A stretch of DNA of 64,000 bases from Dermatophilus congolensis (GTDB lineage: Bacteria > Actinomycetota > Actinomycetes > Actinomycetales > Dermatophilaceae), in assembly GCF_900187045.1 (NCBI RefSeq), contig NZ_LT906453.1:1364001-1428000 (forward strand), in the 5' to 3' direction. The notes under the pieces are model-generated. The model was not told the DNA's origin and searched no databases. It worked only from the letters and a program-made list of their open reading frames with translations. Positions 22,014-30,280 of the stretch are shown here, one piece after another. The translations under genes were made by a program, and so were the position numbers. Positions within the stretch are counted from its first letter, which is position 1, and every line of letters starts with the position of its first letter.

Positions 22014-22646
22014 GTGGCTGTTGTTCACACGGTTTTGTTTGATGCTGATGGGGTGTTGCAGGCGCCTTCTGCAGAGTTGGCTAAGCGGTGGGGGCGTTAT
22101 GCCTTAGAGGGCAGCCGGGAGGCGTTAGCGGAGGAACTGTTTCGGATCGAGTTGCCGTCGTTAGCGGGGCAGGGGCGTATTGAGGATGCGGTGGGGCGTT
22201 TCGTGGCTGAACGTGGGCTTCCTGCAGAAGCTGTGGAGGACATTCTTTCTGGGTGGGCCTCGATTGATGTTTTTGCGGAGTCGTTTGCTTTGGTGGATGC
22301 GGTGCGTGCGGCGGGGGTGAAGGTGCATTTGGCGAGCAACCAGCAGAGTTTTCGCCGTGATGTGATGTTGGGGCTGGGGTATGCGGATCACTTTGATGAG
22401 TTGTTTTTTTCGTGTGATTTAGGGGTGGCTAAGCCTTCTGCGGAGTATTTCCGGAGGTTGCTTGACCGGTTGGGGATTGGGCCGGAGGGGGTTTTGTTTA
22501 TTGATGACAGGGCTGACAACGTGGCTGCTGCTCGCCAGGTTGGGTTATCGGCGCGGGTGCATGCGCGGCATGACAGCCCGGATCAGGGAATTGGTGATTT
22601 GGTGTCGTTGCTGCGTGAAGAGGGAGTGATGTTTGAGTTGGGGTGA
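22014..22646 (+). CDS. HAD-IA hydrolase
   Basis: A 210-residue HAD-superfamily hydrolase of the IA type. Motif I is FDADGVLQ at residues 8-15 (nucleophile Asp), motif II LASNQQ near 104, Lys of motif III in GVAKPSAEYFRR near 138, and motif IV FIDDRADNV near 162. The GTG start follows GAAGGAG by five bases. Substrate unknown. It converges on the GGDEF-EAL pair with only 15 bases between. Confidence 0.85.
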   Translation: MAVVHTVLFDADGVLQAPSAELAKRWGRYALEGSREALAEELFRIELPSLAGQGRIEDAVGRFVAERGLPAEAVEDILSGWASIDVFAESFALVDAVRAAGVKVHLASNQQSFRRDVMLGLGYADHFDELFFSCDLGVAKPSAEYFRRLLDRLGIGPEGVLFIDDRADNVAAARQVGLSARVHARHDSPDQGIGDLVSLLREEGVMFELG

Positions 22647-22661
22647 GTTAGGTGGGGGTGG

Positions 22662-24944
22662 TTATTCGGCGATGGTGGGGGTTGCTTGGGTGAGGATGTC
22701 GGTGGGGGATTGGGGTATGGCGAAGTAGTTGCCTTGAGCCATGTGGCATCCGGCTTCTTCGAGGACTGTGGCTTGTTCTGCGGTTTCGACGCCTTCAGCG
22801 ATAGCAGTGTCGAGTTTGAGTGCTTGGACTAGTCGGATCATTGCTCGGACCTGGGTGGCGCCGCGGGGGTCATGTCCGATGCGGCTGATGAGGGAGGGGT
22901 CGAGTTTGACGCCGTTTGCGGGTGTGCGTAGGAGGGAGGTGAAGGAGGAGTGGCCGGTGCCGAAGTCGTCGATGACGACGTTGATGCCGGCGCGGCGGAG
23001 GCGGGCGAGGTTTTGGAGGGGGACGTTTGCTGGTGATCCTGGTAGTGGGGTGTGGGTGGGGAGGCGTTCGGTGACTTCGATGGTGAGTGCGGGGTGGGGC
23101 AGTCCGGTGGTGGCTAGTTCGGTGAATACGTCGTCTGCGTAGTCGGTGCGTTGTAGTTCGAGGGGGGAGGCGTTGATGGCGATGGTGCGGTTGCTGTGTT
23201 GGGGGAGTTTGCGTAGGAGGGTGAGGTGGTGCAAGGCGGTGTGTAGGACGTGTTGTCCGATGGGGTGGATGAGGCCGAGTTCTTCGGCGAGGGGAATGAA
23301 TTCGGTGGGTGGGATGTCGCCGAGAGTGGGGTGGGTCCAGCGGGCGAGTGCTTCCCATCCGATGGTTTGGGTGTATGAGGGGCCGGTCATGATGGGTTGG
23401 AAGTGAACGGTTATTTGTTTGTGGTGTAGGGCGGTGCGGAGTGCTTCGCTGAGTTGTTTGCGTCGCTTTTGGCGTGCGCGGAAGATGTCGTCGAATACGG
23501 CGTATTGGGCGCGGCCTTGTTCTTTGGCGGAGTAGAGGGCTAGGTCGGCGCGTTCGAGGAGTTCGGTGGCGGTGCATTGTTCGGGTGGGGTGGTGATGGC
23601 GATGCCGATGGAGGGGGTGATGCGGTGGGTGGTGCGGGGGGCGAGGGTGAAGGGGGTTTCGAAGTAGGTGAGGATGCGGTGGGCGAGTTGGTGGGCGTCG
23701 GTGGGGGAGGTGACTGTGGCGACGATGACGAATTCGTCGCCGCCGATGCGGGCGATGACGTCGTCGTCGCGTAGTTGTCGGGGCAGGCCTGTGGAGATGT
23801 TTGTCAGGAGTCGGTCTCCGGTGGCGTGGCCCCAGGTGTCGTTGACTTCTTTGAAGTGGTCGCAGTCGAAGAAGAGGAGGGCGGTGGAGTGGTGGTGGTT
23901 GTTGTCGCGGTTGAGGCGTTGTTCGAGTACTTCGAAGAGGGCGGAGCGGTTGAGTAGTCCGGTGAGTGAGTCGTGTTGGGCGCGGTGTTGGCTTTCGTTT
24001 TCTGCGCGGGAGAGGTCGTTGGTGGTGCCGATGAGGCGTAGGTAGAGGAGGATGAGGAGTAGGAGGGTGAGGGTGACGCGGACGGTGGTGTCGATGCGGT
24101 CTGTGGTGGGTAGGGAGATGTAGATGACGGCGGGGATGAGGGGTAGGTAGAGGAGTACGTGGCGCCAGGGGTGGGGGGAGAGTGGTTGGGGTGGCATGGT
24201 CAGGTCGCGCATGGTGACGACGGAGGGGTGGGCGCAGGCGATGGCGAGTAGTCCGTATCCGGTGGCGGTCAGTGCGGAGGGGAGGGTGTGGTTGGTTAGG
24301 CCTGCGTCGAGTCCGTATTGGGCCCAGGTGAGGTCGGCGGCAAGTTGGACGGTCATGGATGCGCAGACCCAGTACCAGGCGTGGATGTAGGTTCCGATGC
24401 GGTAGGCGATGTGGCCGGTGAGTACGACGATGGTGGCGTCGAGGACGGGGTATGCGGTCCATTGCAGGACTAGGAGGGGGTTGTCGAGGCTGGTGCGTAG
24501 GGCGGGGATGGTCCATAGGAGAAGGATGACGGAGGTGGTGACAGCGATGGCGTCGAGGACGGCGCGGTAGGTGAGTACTTTTCCGGCTTGGTTGTTGAGT
24601 TGGGCGAACCAGATTCCGAAGGAGAGGTATCCGAGGGTGAAGAGGATGTCGACGTGGGGGTTTCCGTCGGTGCGGGGCCATTGGAGGTCGATGATGCGGG
24701 CTGAGCCGAGGAAGAGGATGCCTAGGGGGACGAATCCCCAGATGCGTAGGGGCATGTAGGCGTGTGTGAAGGGGGCGATGGCGATGGTGAGGAAGGCGAT
24801 GGTCAGGGTGGTGGCGTGGGTGAGGGGGCCGATGCCGTAGGGGTTGTTGATGGTGATGATGCTTTGGGCGGCGAGGAGGGTGAGTGCGAGGAGGATGAGG
24901 ATGGGGTGGTGTTTGTGGTGGGGGGTGGTGTGGGTTTTAGGCAT
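22662..24944 (-). CDS. Membrane GGDEF-EAL protein (c-di-GMP), copy 2
   Basis: A 760-residue membrane protein for cyclic-di-GMP turnover. Residues 1 to about 310 form roughly eight membrane segments of an unassigned MASE-like sensor. The GGDEF domain (about 325-485) has an intact RIGGDEF active site, and the RxxD inhibitory site is kept as RDDD five residues before it. The EAL domain (about 500-755) keeps EALAR, EVTE, DDFGTG, VKLD and AEGVETAEQ, so both activities are possible. It overlaps the upstream paralogue by 8 bases and has GAGGC as ribosome site. It is a diverged tandem copy of its neighbour. Signal and net activity unknown. Confidence 0.92.
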   Translation of the reverse strand: MPKTHTTPHHKHHPILILLALTLLAAQSIITINNPYGIGPLTHATTLTIAFLTIAIAPFTHAYMPLRIWGFVPLGILFLGSARIIDLQWPRTDGNPHVDILFTLGYLSFGIWFAQLNNQAGKVLTYRAVLDAIAVTTSVILLLWTIPALRTSLDNPLLVLQWTAYPVLDATIVVLTGHIAYRIGTYIHAWYWVCASMTVQLAADLTWAQYGLDAGLTNHTLPSALTATGYGLLAIACAHPSVVTMRDLTMPPQPLSPHPWRHVLLYLPLIPAVIYISLPTTDRIDTTVRVTLTLLLLILLYLRLIGTTNDLSRAENESQHRAQHDSLTGLLNRSALFEVLEQRLNRDNNHHHSTALLFFDCDHFKEVNDTWGHATGDRLLTNISTGLPRQLRDDDVIARIGGDEFVIVATVTSPTDAHQLAHRILTYFETPFTLAPRTTHRITPSIGIAITTPPEQCTATELLERADLALYSAKEQGRAQYAVFDDIFRARQKRRKQLSEALRTALHHKQITVHFQPIMTGPSYTQTIGWEALARWTHPTLGDIPPTEFIPLAEELGLIHPIGQHVLHTALHHLTLLRKLPQHSNRTIAINASPLELQRTDYADDVFTELATTGLPHPALTIEVTERLPTHTPLPGSPANVPLQNLARLRRAGINVVIDDFGTGHSSFTSLLRTPANGVKLDPSLISRIGHDPRGATQVRAMIRLVQALKLDTAIAEGVETAEQATVLEEAGCHMAQGNYFAIPQSPTDILTQATPTIAE

Positions 24945-27186
24945 GGGTGTGCCTCGCGATGAGGTTGCTTGGTGGTTCGGCGCGGCCGAAGTACCAGCCT
25001 TGGGCGTGGTGGCAGCCGAGGCTGGTGAGGATGTGGGCTTGTTCGGCGGTTTCGACGCCTTCGGCGGTGACGGAGGGGATGCCTAGGCTGGTGACGACTT
25101 CGATGGCTGCTGAGACTTGGGCGATGCCGTCGTCGGTGGTGTCGAGTCGTGCGGTGAGTGAGCGGTCGATTTTTACGGTGTCTGCGGGGGTTTGGAGTAG
25201 GGCGGTGACGGAGGAGTAGCCGGTTCCGAAGTCGTCGATGCTGACGGCTACTCCGGCGGCGCGGAGTTGGACGAGGGTTTTGTGTGCGATGGATCCTTCG
25301 ATGAGTGGGATGGATTCGGTGACTTCGAGGGTGAGTGCGGTGGGTGGGAGGTTGGTTTCGTGGAGGGTGGTGAGGACTTTTTCAACGAAGTCGGGGCGGC
25401 GTAGTTGGATGACTGAGACGTTGACCGAGACGATGGTGTGTTCGTATCCGGGGAGTGTGCGCAGGGTGTGTAGTTCGCGGCATGCGGTGCGTAGTACGTG
25501 GGCGCCGAGGGGTTCGATGAGGCCGATTTCTTCGGCGAGGGGGATGAAGATGTCGGGGGCGATGGGGCCCAGGGTGGGGTCGTTCCAGCGGGCGAGTGCT
25601 TCCCAGCCGAGGATGGTGGTGAAGTTGGGGCCGGTCATGAGGGGTTGGAAGTGGACGGTGATGGCGTTGGTGGTGACGGCTTGGCGTAGGGCGGCGAGGG
25701 TGAGGGTTCGGGTGCGTGCTTTGGTGCCGAGGTCGTCGTCGAAGATGGCGTAGCGGGCGCGGCCGCGTTGTTTGGCGGAGTAGAGGGCGATGTCGGCGCG
25801 TGCGGTGAGTTCTTCGGGGGTGATGTTTTCGGTGGGGGTTGCGGTGGCGACGCCGATGGAGGGGGTGATGTTGTGGAGGACTCCGGGGGCGATTTCGATG
25901 GGGGTGTCGAAGGTGTGGAGGGTGGTGTGGGCGATGGTTTTTGCGTGTTCGGGGTGGGGGATGGGGGTGATGAGGATGAATTCGTCTCCGCCGTTGCGTG
26001 CGGTGATGTCGTTGGGGTGGGTGGTGCGTAGGCGGTGGGCGATGGTGGTGAGTACGACGTCGCCGGCGGAGTGTCCCCAGGTGTCGTTGACGTATTTGAA
26101 GTGGTCGCAGTCGATGAAGAGCATGAGGGTGTGGTGGCCGTTGATGCGGTTGCGGCGTAGTGCGTTGGTGCAGGCGTGGAGGAGTCCGGATCGGTTGAGT
26201 AGTCCGGTGAGGGGGTCGTGTGTTGCGCGGTGTCGGCTGTCTGCTTCGGTGGCGGACAGTTTGGTCATGGCGCGGAGGAATCGGATGAATAGGAGGATGA
26301 GTAGGGCGGTGACCAGGGAGGTGCGCAGTATTTGGTCGGGGGTGTTGTTGCTGTGGATGGCGAGGCTGGCGACGCCGGGGATGGCGCTGAGGTAGAAGGC
26401 TGCGTTGATGCCGCGGTTGGGGGTGCGGTGGGTGTAGGTGGTGTGGGGGTGGGTGATGGTGAGGATGTCTGGGTGGGTGAAGGCGAGGGCCAGGGTGGTG
26501 GTTGCGATGAAGGTGGCGGCGTTTGACCAGGTGGGGATGGGTTGGTTGGTGAGTTGGGTGGCTGCTTTGATGGTGTCGCTGGCTAGGAGGATGCCGAAGG
26601 TTGCGGTGAGCCAGTGTGCGGTGGGGGTGTGTTGGTTTGGGTGGTTGGCGTGGGTGGCGAAGTAGGCGCATAGGAGGGCGTCGAGGGTGGGGTGGATGGT
26701 CCATTGGAGGGTGTTGATGGCGGGTGGGCGGTGGGGGAGTGCTAGGGGGATGGACCAGAGGATGAGGAGGGTGGCGATGGCTGCTGCTGCGGTGTCGAGG
26801 TTGATGATGGGGTGTGGGTGGGGGTTGTTGCGGGTGTGGTTGGTGAAGAAGAAGAGGGTGATGAGTAGGTAGCCGGTGAGGTGGAGGGTTTCGGTGAAGG
26901 GGTGGGGGATGCTTTGGGCGGCGATGGTGTCGAAGAGGGTGGCGAGGATGAGGGTGGTGGTTCCTGCGATGAAGGTGGCCCAGTGGGTGGGGGTGTGGGG
27001 TTTTCGTCGGAGGGGGCTGAGGGTGGTGATGGCGAGGGTGGCGCATTGGGCGATGCCGAGGGGGGTGGTCATGAAGGTGGGGTGGCGTAGGTAGGTGAGG
27101 GTGATGAGGGTGGTGGCACCTAGGGCGATGGCGATAGTGAGGGGTCGGGGTGTGGGGTTGGTGTGTGGGGGTGTTGGGGTTTTCAC
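24937..27186 (-). CDS. Membrane GGDEF-EAL protein (c-di-GMP), copy 1
   Basis: A 749-residue paralogue of the next gene with the same plan: about eight N-terminal membrane segments, a GGDEF domain with intact NGGDEF, then an EAL domain with EALAR, EVTE, DDFGTG, VKID and AEGVETAEQ. The inhibitory-site position reads HPND instead of RxxD, so product inhibition may be lost. The start is GTG at 27186 with GAGGAG eight bases before. It is divergent from rarA. In this gene and the next the coding strand is strongly C-rich at third positions. Confidence 0.92.
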   Translation of the reverse strand: MKTPTPPHTNPTPRPLTIAIALGATTLITLTYLRHPTFMTTPLGIAQCATLAITTLSPLRRKPHTPTHWATFIAGTTTLILATLFDTIAAQSIPHPFTETLHLTGYLLITLFFFTNHTRNNPHPHPIINLDTAAAAIATLLILWSIPLALPHRPPAINTLQWTIHPTLDALLCAYFATHANHPNQHTPTAHWLTATFGILLASDTIKAATQLTNQPIPTWSNAATFIATTTLALAFTHPDILTITHPHTTYTHRTPNRGINAAFYLSAIPGVASLAIHSNNTPDQILRTSLVTALLILLFIRFLRAMTKLSATEADSRHRATHDPLTGLLNRSGLLHACTNALRRNRINGHHTLMLFIDCDHFKYVNDTWGHSAGDVVLTTIAHRLRTTHPNDITARNGGDEFILITPIPHPEHAKTIAHTTLHTFDTPIEIAPGVLHNITPSIGVATATPTENITPEELTARADIALYSAKQRGRARYAIFDDDLGTKARTRTLTLAALRQAVTTNAITVHFQPLMTGPNFTTILGWEALARWNDPTLGPIAPDIFIPLAEEIGLIEPLGAHVLRTACRELHTLRTLPGYEHTIVSVNVSVIQLRRPDFVEKVLTTLHETNLPPTALTLEVTESIPLIEGSIAHKTLVQLRAAGVAVSIDDFGTGYSSVTALLQTPADTVKIDRSLTARLDTTDDGIAQVSAAIEVVTSLGIPSVTAEGVETAEQAHILTSLGCHHAQGWYFGRAEPPSNLIARHTHA

Positions 27187-27334
27187 TCGGTCTCCTCTCG
27201 CACCACCGTGTGACCGAGGTGTCGGTACTTCACAGGTCGTCTGGTGTGGGGGGTTTCTGAGGGGTACGGGGGTGAGTTGTGTGGTGTGCGTGTGGAGGTC
27301 GGGTTGGGTGGTGGAGGGGTGGTGGGGGTCGGTT

Positions 27335-27340
27335 TAGCCT
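27335..27340 (+). promoter_or_regulatory. Candidate -10 element for leaderless rarA
   Basis: TAGCCT ends seven bases before the GTG at 27348, with no Shine-Dalgarno motif between. The divergent GGDEF-EAL operon starts at 27186, so the 160-base gap must hold both promoters. Confidence 0.5.
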
Positions 27341-27347
27341 GTCGGGT

Positions 27348-28811
27348 GTGAGTGATGATTTGTTTGGTGTGGCTGCTGAGGCTGGTCGTGGTGGTGTGGA
27401 TGGGGTGGGGTCGGTGCCGTTGGCGGTGCGGATGCGGCCTCGGTCGTTGGATGAGGTGCGTGGGCAGGGTGATGTGTTGCGGGTGGGGAGTCCGTTGCGG
27501 CGGTTGGTGGAGGGCGCTGTTGGTGGTGGTGTGGGGCCGTTGTCGGTGATTTTGTGGGGGCCTGCGGGGACGGGGAAGACGACGCTTGCGCATTTGGTGG
27601 CTGGTGGTGAGCGCAAGTTTGTGGAGTTGTCTGCGTTGAGTGCGGGGGTGCGTGATGTGCGGGCGGTGATGGAGGCTGCGCGTCGGGATAGGGATGTGTA
27701 TGGGGTTGAGACGGTGTTGTTTCTTGATGAGATTCATCGGTTTTCGAAGGCGCAGCAGGATGCTTTGTTGCCGGGGGTTGAGAATCGCACGGTGATTTTG
27801 GTGGCGGCGACGACGGAGAATCCGAGTTTTTCGATTGTTTCGCCGTTGTTGTCTCGTTCGATGGTGGTGACGTTGACGTCGTTGTCGGATGAGGATGTGG
27901 CGGGTGTGGTGGGTGCGGCGTTGGTGGATGAGCGGGGTTTGGGTGGGGCTTTTGTGGTGGAGGATGATGCTTTGGAGCATTTGGTGCGGATGGCTGGTGG
28001 TGATGCGCGGCGGTCGTTGACAGTGTTGGAGGCTGCGGCGGGGGTGGCGTTGGATGATTTGCCGGCGGGGCGTGGGTATCCGACGGCTGGTGATCCTGCT
28101 GTTATTACGTTGGCGCATGTGGAGCGTGCGGTGGCGCGTTCTGCGGTGCGGTATGACCGGGCTGGTGGGCAGCATTATGACGTTGCGAGTGCGTTGATTA
28201 AGTCGATGCGTGGCTCGGATGTGGATGCTGCGTTGCATTATTTGGCGGTGATGTTGGAGGCGGGTGAGGATCCTCGTTTTATTGCGCGTCGGGTGGTGAT
28301 TTCGGCCAGTGAGGAGATTGGTATGGCTGATCCGGGGGCGTTGCAGACTGCGGTTGCGGCGATGCATGCGGTGGCGCAGGTGGGGATGCCGGAGGCTCGG
28401 CTGATTTTGGCGCAGGCGGTTGTTCATAATTGTTTGGCGCCGAAGTCGAATGCGGTGTATTCGGCGATTAATGCGGCGATGGCGGATGTGAAGGCGGGGC
28501 GGGGTGGTCAGGTGCCGCCGGCGTTGCGGGGGTCGGCGTTTTCGCGGGCGGCTGGGTCTGCGACGAGGCCGGTGGGGGCTGGTAAGGATGCGTATGTGTA
28601 TGCGCATGATGAGGTGGATTCGGTTGCTCGGCAGCAGTATTTGCCGGATGAGTTGGTGGGGGTTGATTACTATCACCCCAAGCCTCATGGGTATGAGGAG
28701 CGGCTGGTGGGGCGGTGGGCGTGGTTGCGGGAGCGTTTGGGTAAGCCAGGGGCTGAGGGTGGTTCTTCGAATTCTTCGGAAGGGGGGGGTGAGCTGGTGT
28801 CGCATTTTTGA
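27348..28811 (+). CDS. rarA: Replication-associated recombination protein A (MgsA/RarA)
   Basis: A 487-residue AAA+ ATPase of the RarA/MgsA/WRNIP1 family, acting at stalled replication forks. SLDEVRGQ is near residue 34, Walker A GPAGTGKTT near 70, Walker B VLFLDEIHRFSKAQQDALLP near 127, sensor 1 ATTENPSF near 155; the C-terminal part includes the MRGSDVDAALHYLA and YYHPKPHGYE segments typical of the tetramerisation domain. The GTG start is assigned from family alignment; it lacks a ribosome site and may be leaderless. In relatives rarA lies between aspS and alaS, as here, but much closer together. Confidence 0.95.
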   Translation: MSDDLFGVAAEAGRGGVDGVGSVPLAVRMRPRSLDEVRGQGDVLRVGSPLRRLVEGAVGGGVGPLSVILWGPAGTGKTTLAHLVAGGERKFVELSALSAGVRDVRAVMEAARRDRDVYGVETVLFLDEIHRFSKAQQDALLPGVENRTVILVAATTENPSFSIVSPLLSRSMVVTLTSLSDEDVAGVVGAALVDERGLGGAFVVEDDALEHLVRMAGGDARRSLTVLEAAAGVALDDLPAGRGYPTAGDPAVITLAHVERAVARSAVRYDRAGGQHYDVASALIKSMRGSDVDAALHYLAVMLEAGEDPRFIARRVVISASEEIGMADPGALQTAVAAMHAVAQVGMPEARLILAQAVVHNCLAPKSNAVYSAINAAMADVKAGRGGQVPPALRGSAFSRAAGSATRPVGAGKDAYVYAHDEVDSVARQQYLPDELVGVDYYHPKPHGYEERLVGRWAWLRERLGKPGAEGGSSNSSEGGGELVSHF

Positions 28812-28827
28812 GGGTGGTTGGGGTGTT

Positions 28828-28833
28828 TAGGCT
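28828..28833 (+). promoter_or_regulatory. Candidate -10 element for leaderless gene at 28840
   Basis: TAGGCT ends six bases before the ATG; no ribosome site is visible. Confidence 0.45.
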
Positions 28834-28839
28834 GGGTGG

Positions 28840-29415
28840 ATGGTTACGTGGTTTGACGTGCGGGATGCTGTGGATGCCCGCTATGAGGCGTTGGGGCCTT
28901 TGGCGTGGGATAGCCCGCATGGGGGTGATGGTCCGTTGTTGGAGGCATATGAGCGCACGAGTGATTTTCGTCGTTTTGAGGCTCCGCCGTTGCGGGTGCG
29001 GGCGTGGGTGGATGTTTTGGTTGGGTTGGGCGTGGCTTCTGCTGTGGAGGTTGGGTGTGTGCAGCAGGGTGGGAAGCGGTTGCGTCGTGAGCTGGTGCGT
29101 GCGAAGCGTTCGGGGACTTTAGCGTTGTGGGTGACTACGGGTGTGCAGGAGCCGACGACGTTGGCTGTTGCTCATCCTCAGCTTGTGATTGAGTCTGAGC
29201 CGCGTTGTGGGTGTGATGGGTGTGATTTTGGTAGTGACTCGTTGTTGGGGCTTTTTGATTGTGCGTTTGAGTCTGTGGTGACTGGTTATGTGACTGTGCG
29301 GCAGGATGAGCAGGATCGGTATGTGTATTTGTCGCAGTGCAGCAGTCAAGGTGGCGCGCATTTTCTTGATCATCCGTTGGTAGGGGAGTGGCATGGCGCG
29401 GCGTGGGTGGATTAA
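28840..29415 (+). CDS. Unknown protein with CGCDGCD motif
   Basis: A 191-residue soluble protein with no signal or membrane segment. The N-terminal half is Arg/Val-rich; the centre has SEPRCGCDGCDFGSD (about residues 122-136), a possible metal site, and the C-terminal part carries SQCSSQGGAHF and a GEWHGAAW ending. I weakly recall a similar arrangement in actinobacterial DUF6226, but cannot confirm it. It directly follows rarA, in the place where rpsD is expected in relatives. Confidence 0.75.
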   Translation: MVTWFDVRDAVDARYEALGPLAWDSPHGGDGPLLEAYERTSDFRRFEAPPLRVRAWVDVLVGLGVASAVEVGCVQQGGKRLRRELVRAKRSGTLALWVTTGVQEPTTLAVAHPQLVIESEPRCGCDGCDFGSDSLLGLFDCAFESVVTGYVTVRQDEQDRYVYLSQCSSQGGAHFLDHPLVGEWHGAAWVD

Positions 29416-29447
29416 TTCTCTGGGGTGTTGTTGCTGGATTTAACGTA

Positions 29448-29485
29448 ATAGGTGGAGTGGGTTCTTTGGAACCCGCTCCACCTAT
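29448..29485 (+). terminator. Terminator
   Basis: A 17-bp stem with one G-T wobble (29448-29464 with 29469-29485) around TTTG, followed by TTT. It can end the gene at 28840 and, read from the other strand, the FGE-like gene. Confidence 0.85.
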
Positions 29486-29539
29486 TTTGAATTCAAAGAT
29501 GCTGTTGTTTCTCGACGGGCTATCCGTCAGGTTCATGCA

Positions 29540-30280
29540 TCAGATTGTTCTTACGGCAGCCTGGTCAGCGGCCCCTCGTGCGAGACGGAACCCCAAATCG
29601 TCGAACGAGGCGCTCGGGTTAGTTTTGCGTCGGACGCCCGCTCGGCAGCTCCATTCCGGATCATTCCAGCCTCCGCCGCGAATAATTCGGTATGACCCAT
29701 AGACCGCGGGGTCGTACAGATCCCAGCACCATTCCCATACACCGCCGAGCAGATCGAACAGGCCCCATGTGTTTGGCTGCTTCGATCGCACTGGATGGGA
29801 TCTAGCGTCGGAATTATCCGCGTACCATGCGATGTCATTCAGGTGCCCGTAACGGGCTCCGAGTGTTCCTGCGCGGCATGCCACCTGCCATTCAGCATCC
29901 GTGGGCAGGCGATACCCATCAGAGCTGTGGTTCCACTCCACGATCCAGTCATCGAGTTCCGGTTCGCTGTGCGGCCGCCATCGTGTCTGCTTGGGAACGC
30001 TGCACTCTGTGATCTTGTAGACCGGCGTTAATCCTTCCTTTAGCAAGTACTTATTGCAGAACAAAATGGCGTCTCGCCAGGTCACATCTGTTTTGGGAAA
30101 ATTGGCTAGTTGAGGATCGCCGACTTTGCCGCATACGTCGTTCCATACGCCATGCGTAACCACGGTGTCTGCCAAAGCAAACGGCTCGACGTGGACGATC
30201 CAAGACTGGCCAGTGCGGCGATCAATCACGGTTTCCTTAACTGCTCCGGGGAGAGGAACGGTGACCAGGTGAGTTTTCAT
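29540..30280 (-). CDS. Formylglycine-generating-enzyme-fold (SUMF1-like) protein
   Basis: A 246-residue protein of the FGE-sulfatase/SUMF1 fold. It shows the family segments VTHGVWNDV, FPKTDVTWRDAILFCN, YRLPTDAEWQVACRAG, WGLFDLLGGVWEWCWD, RGGGWNDPEWSCRAG and DLGFRLARG. In true copper FGEs two Cys flank this last RGG region; here the first is Asp (RGGGWND) and only the second Cys remains, so aerobic FGE activity is doubtful and a PvdO/NirV-like role is possible. There is no signal peptide. The start is unclear: 30280 fits the family better than 30331, but neither has a good ribosome site. It lies in an AT-richer islet. No sulfatase is nearby. Confidence 0.82.
   Translation of the reverse strand: MKTHLVTVPLPGAVKETVIDRRTGQSWIVHVEPFALADTVVTHGVWNDVCGKVGDPQLANFPKTDVTWRDAILFCNKYLLKEGLTPVYKITECSVPKQTRWRPHSEPELDDWIVEWNHSSDGYRLPTDAEWQVACRAGTLGARYGHLNDIAWYADNSDARSHPVRSKQPNTWGLFDLLGGVWEWCWDLYDPAVYGSYRIIRGGGWNDPEWSCRAGVRRKTNPSASFDDLGFRLARGAADQAAVRTI

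Noticed and set aside
27183-28805. A 540-codon minus-strand frame opposite rarA
   Set aside because: Arg/His/Pro-rich translation without domains; stops are rare only because rarA is G/T-rich at third positions.
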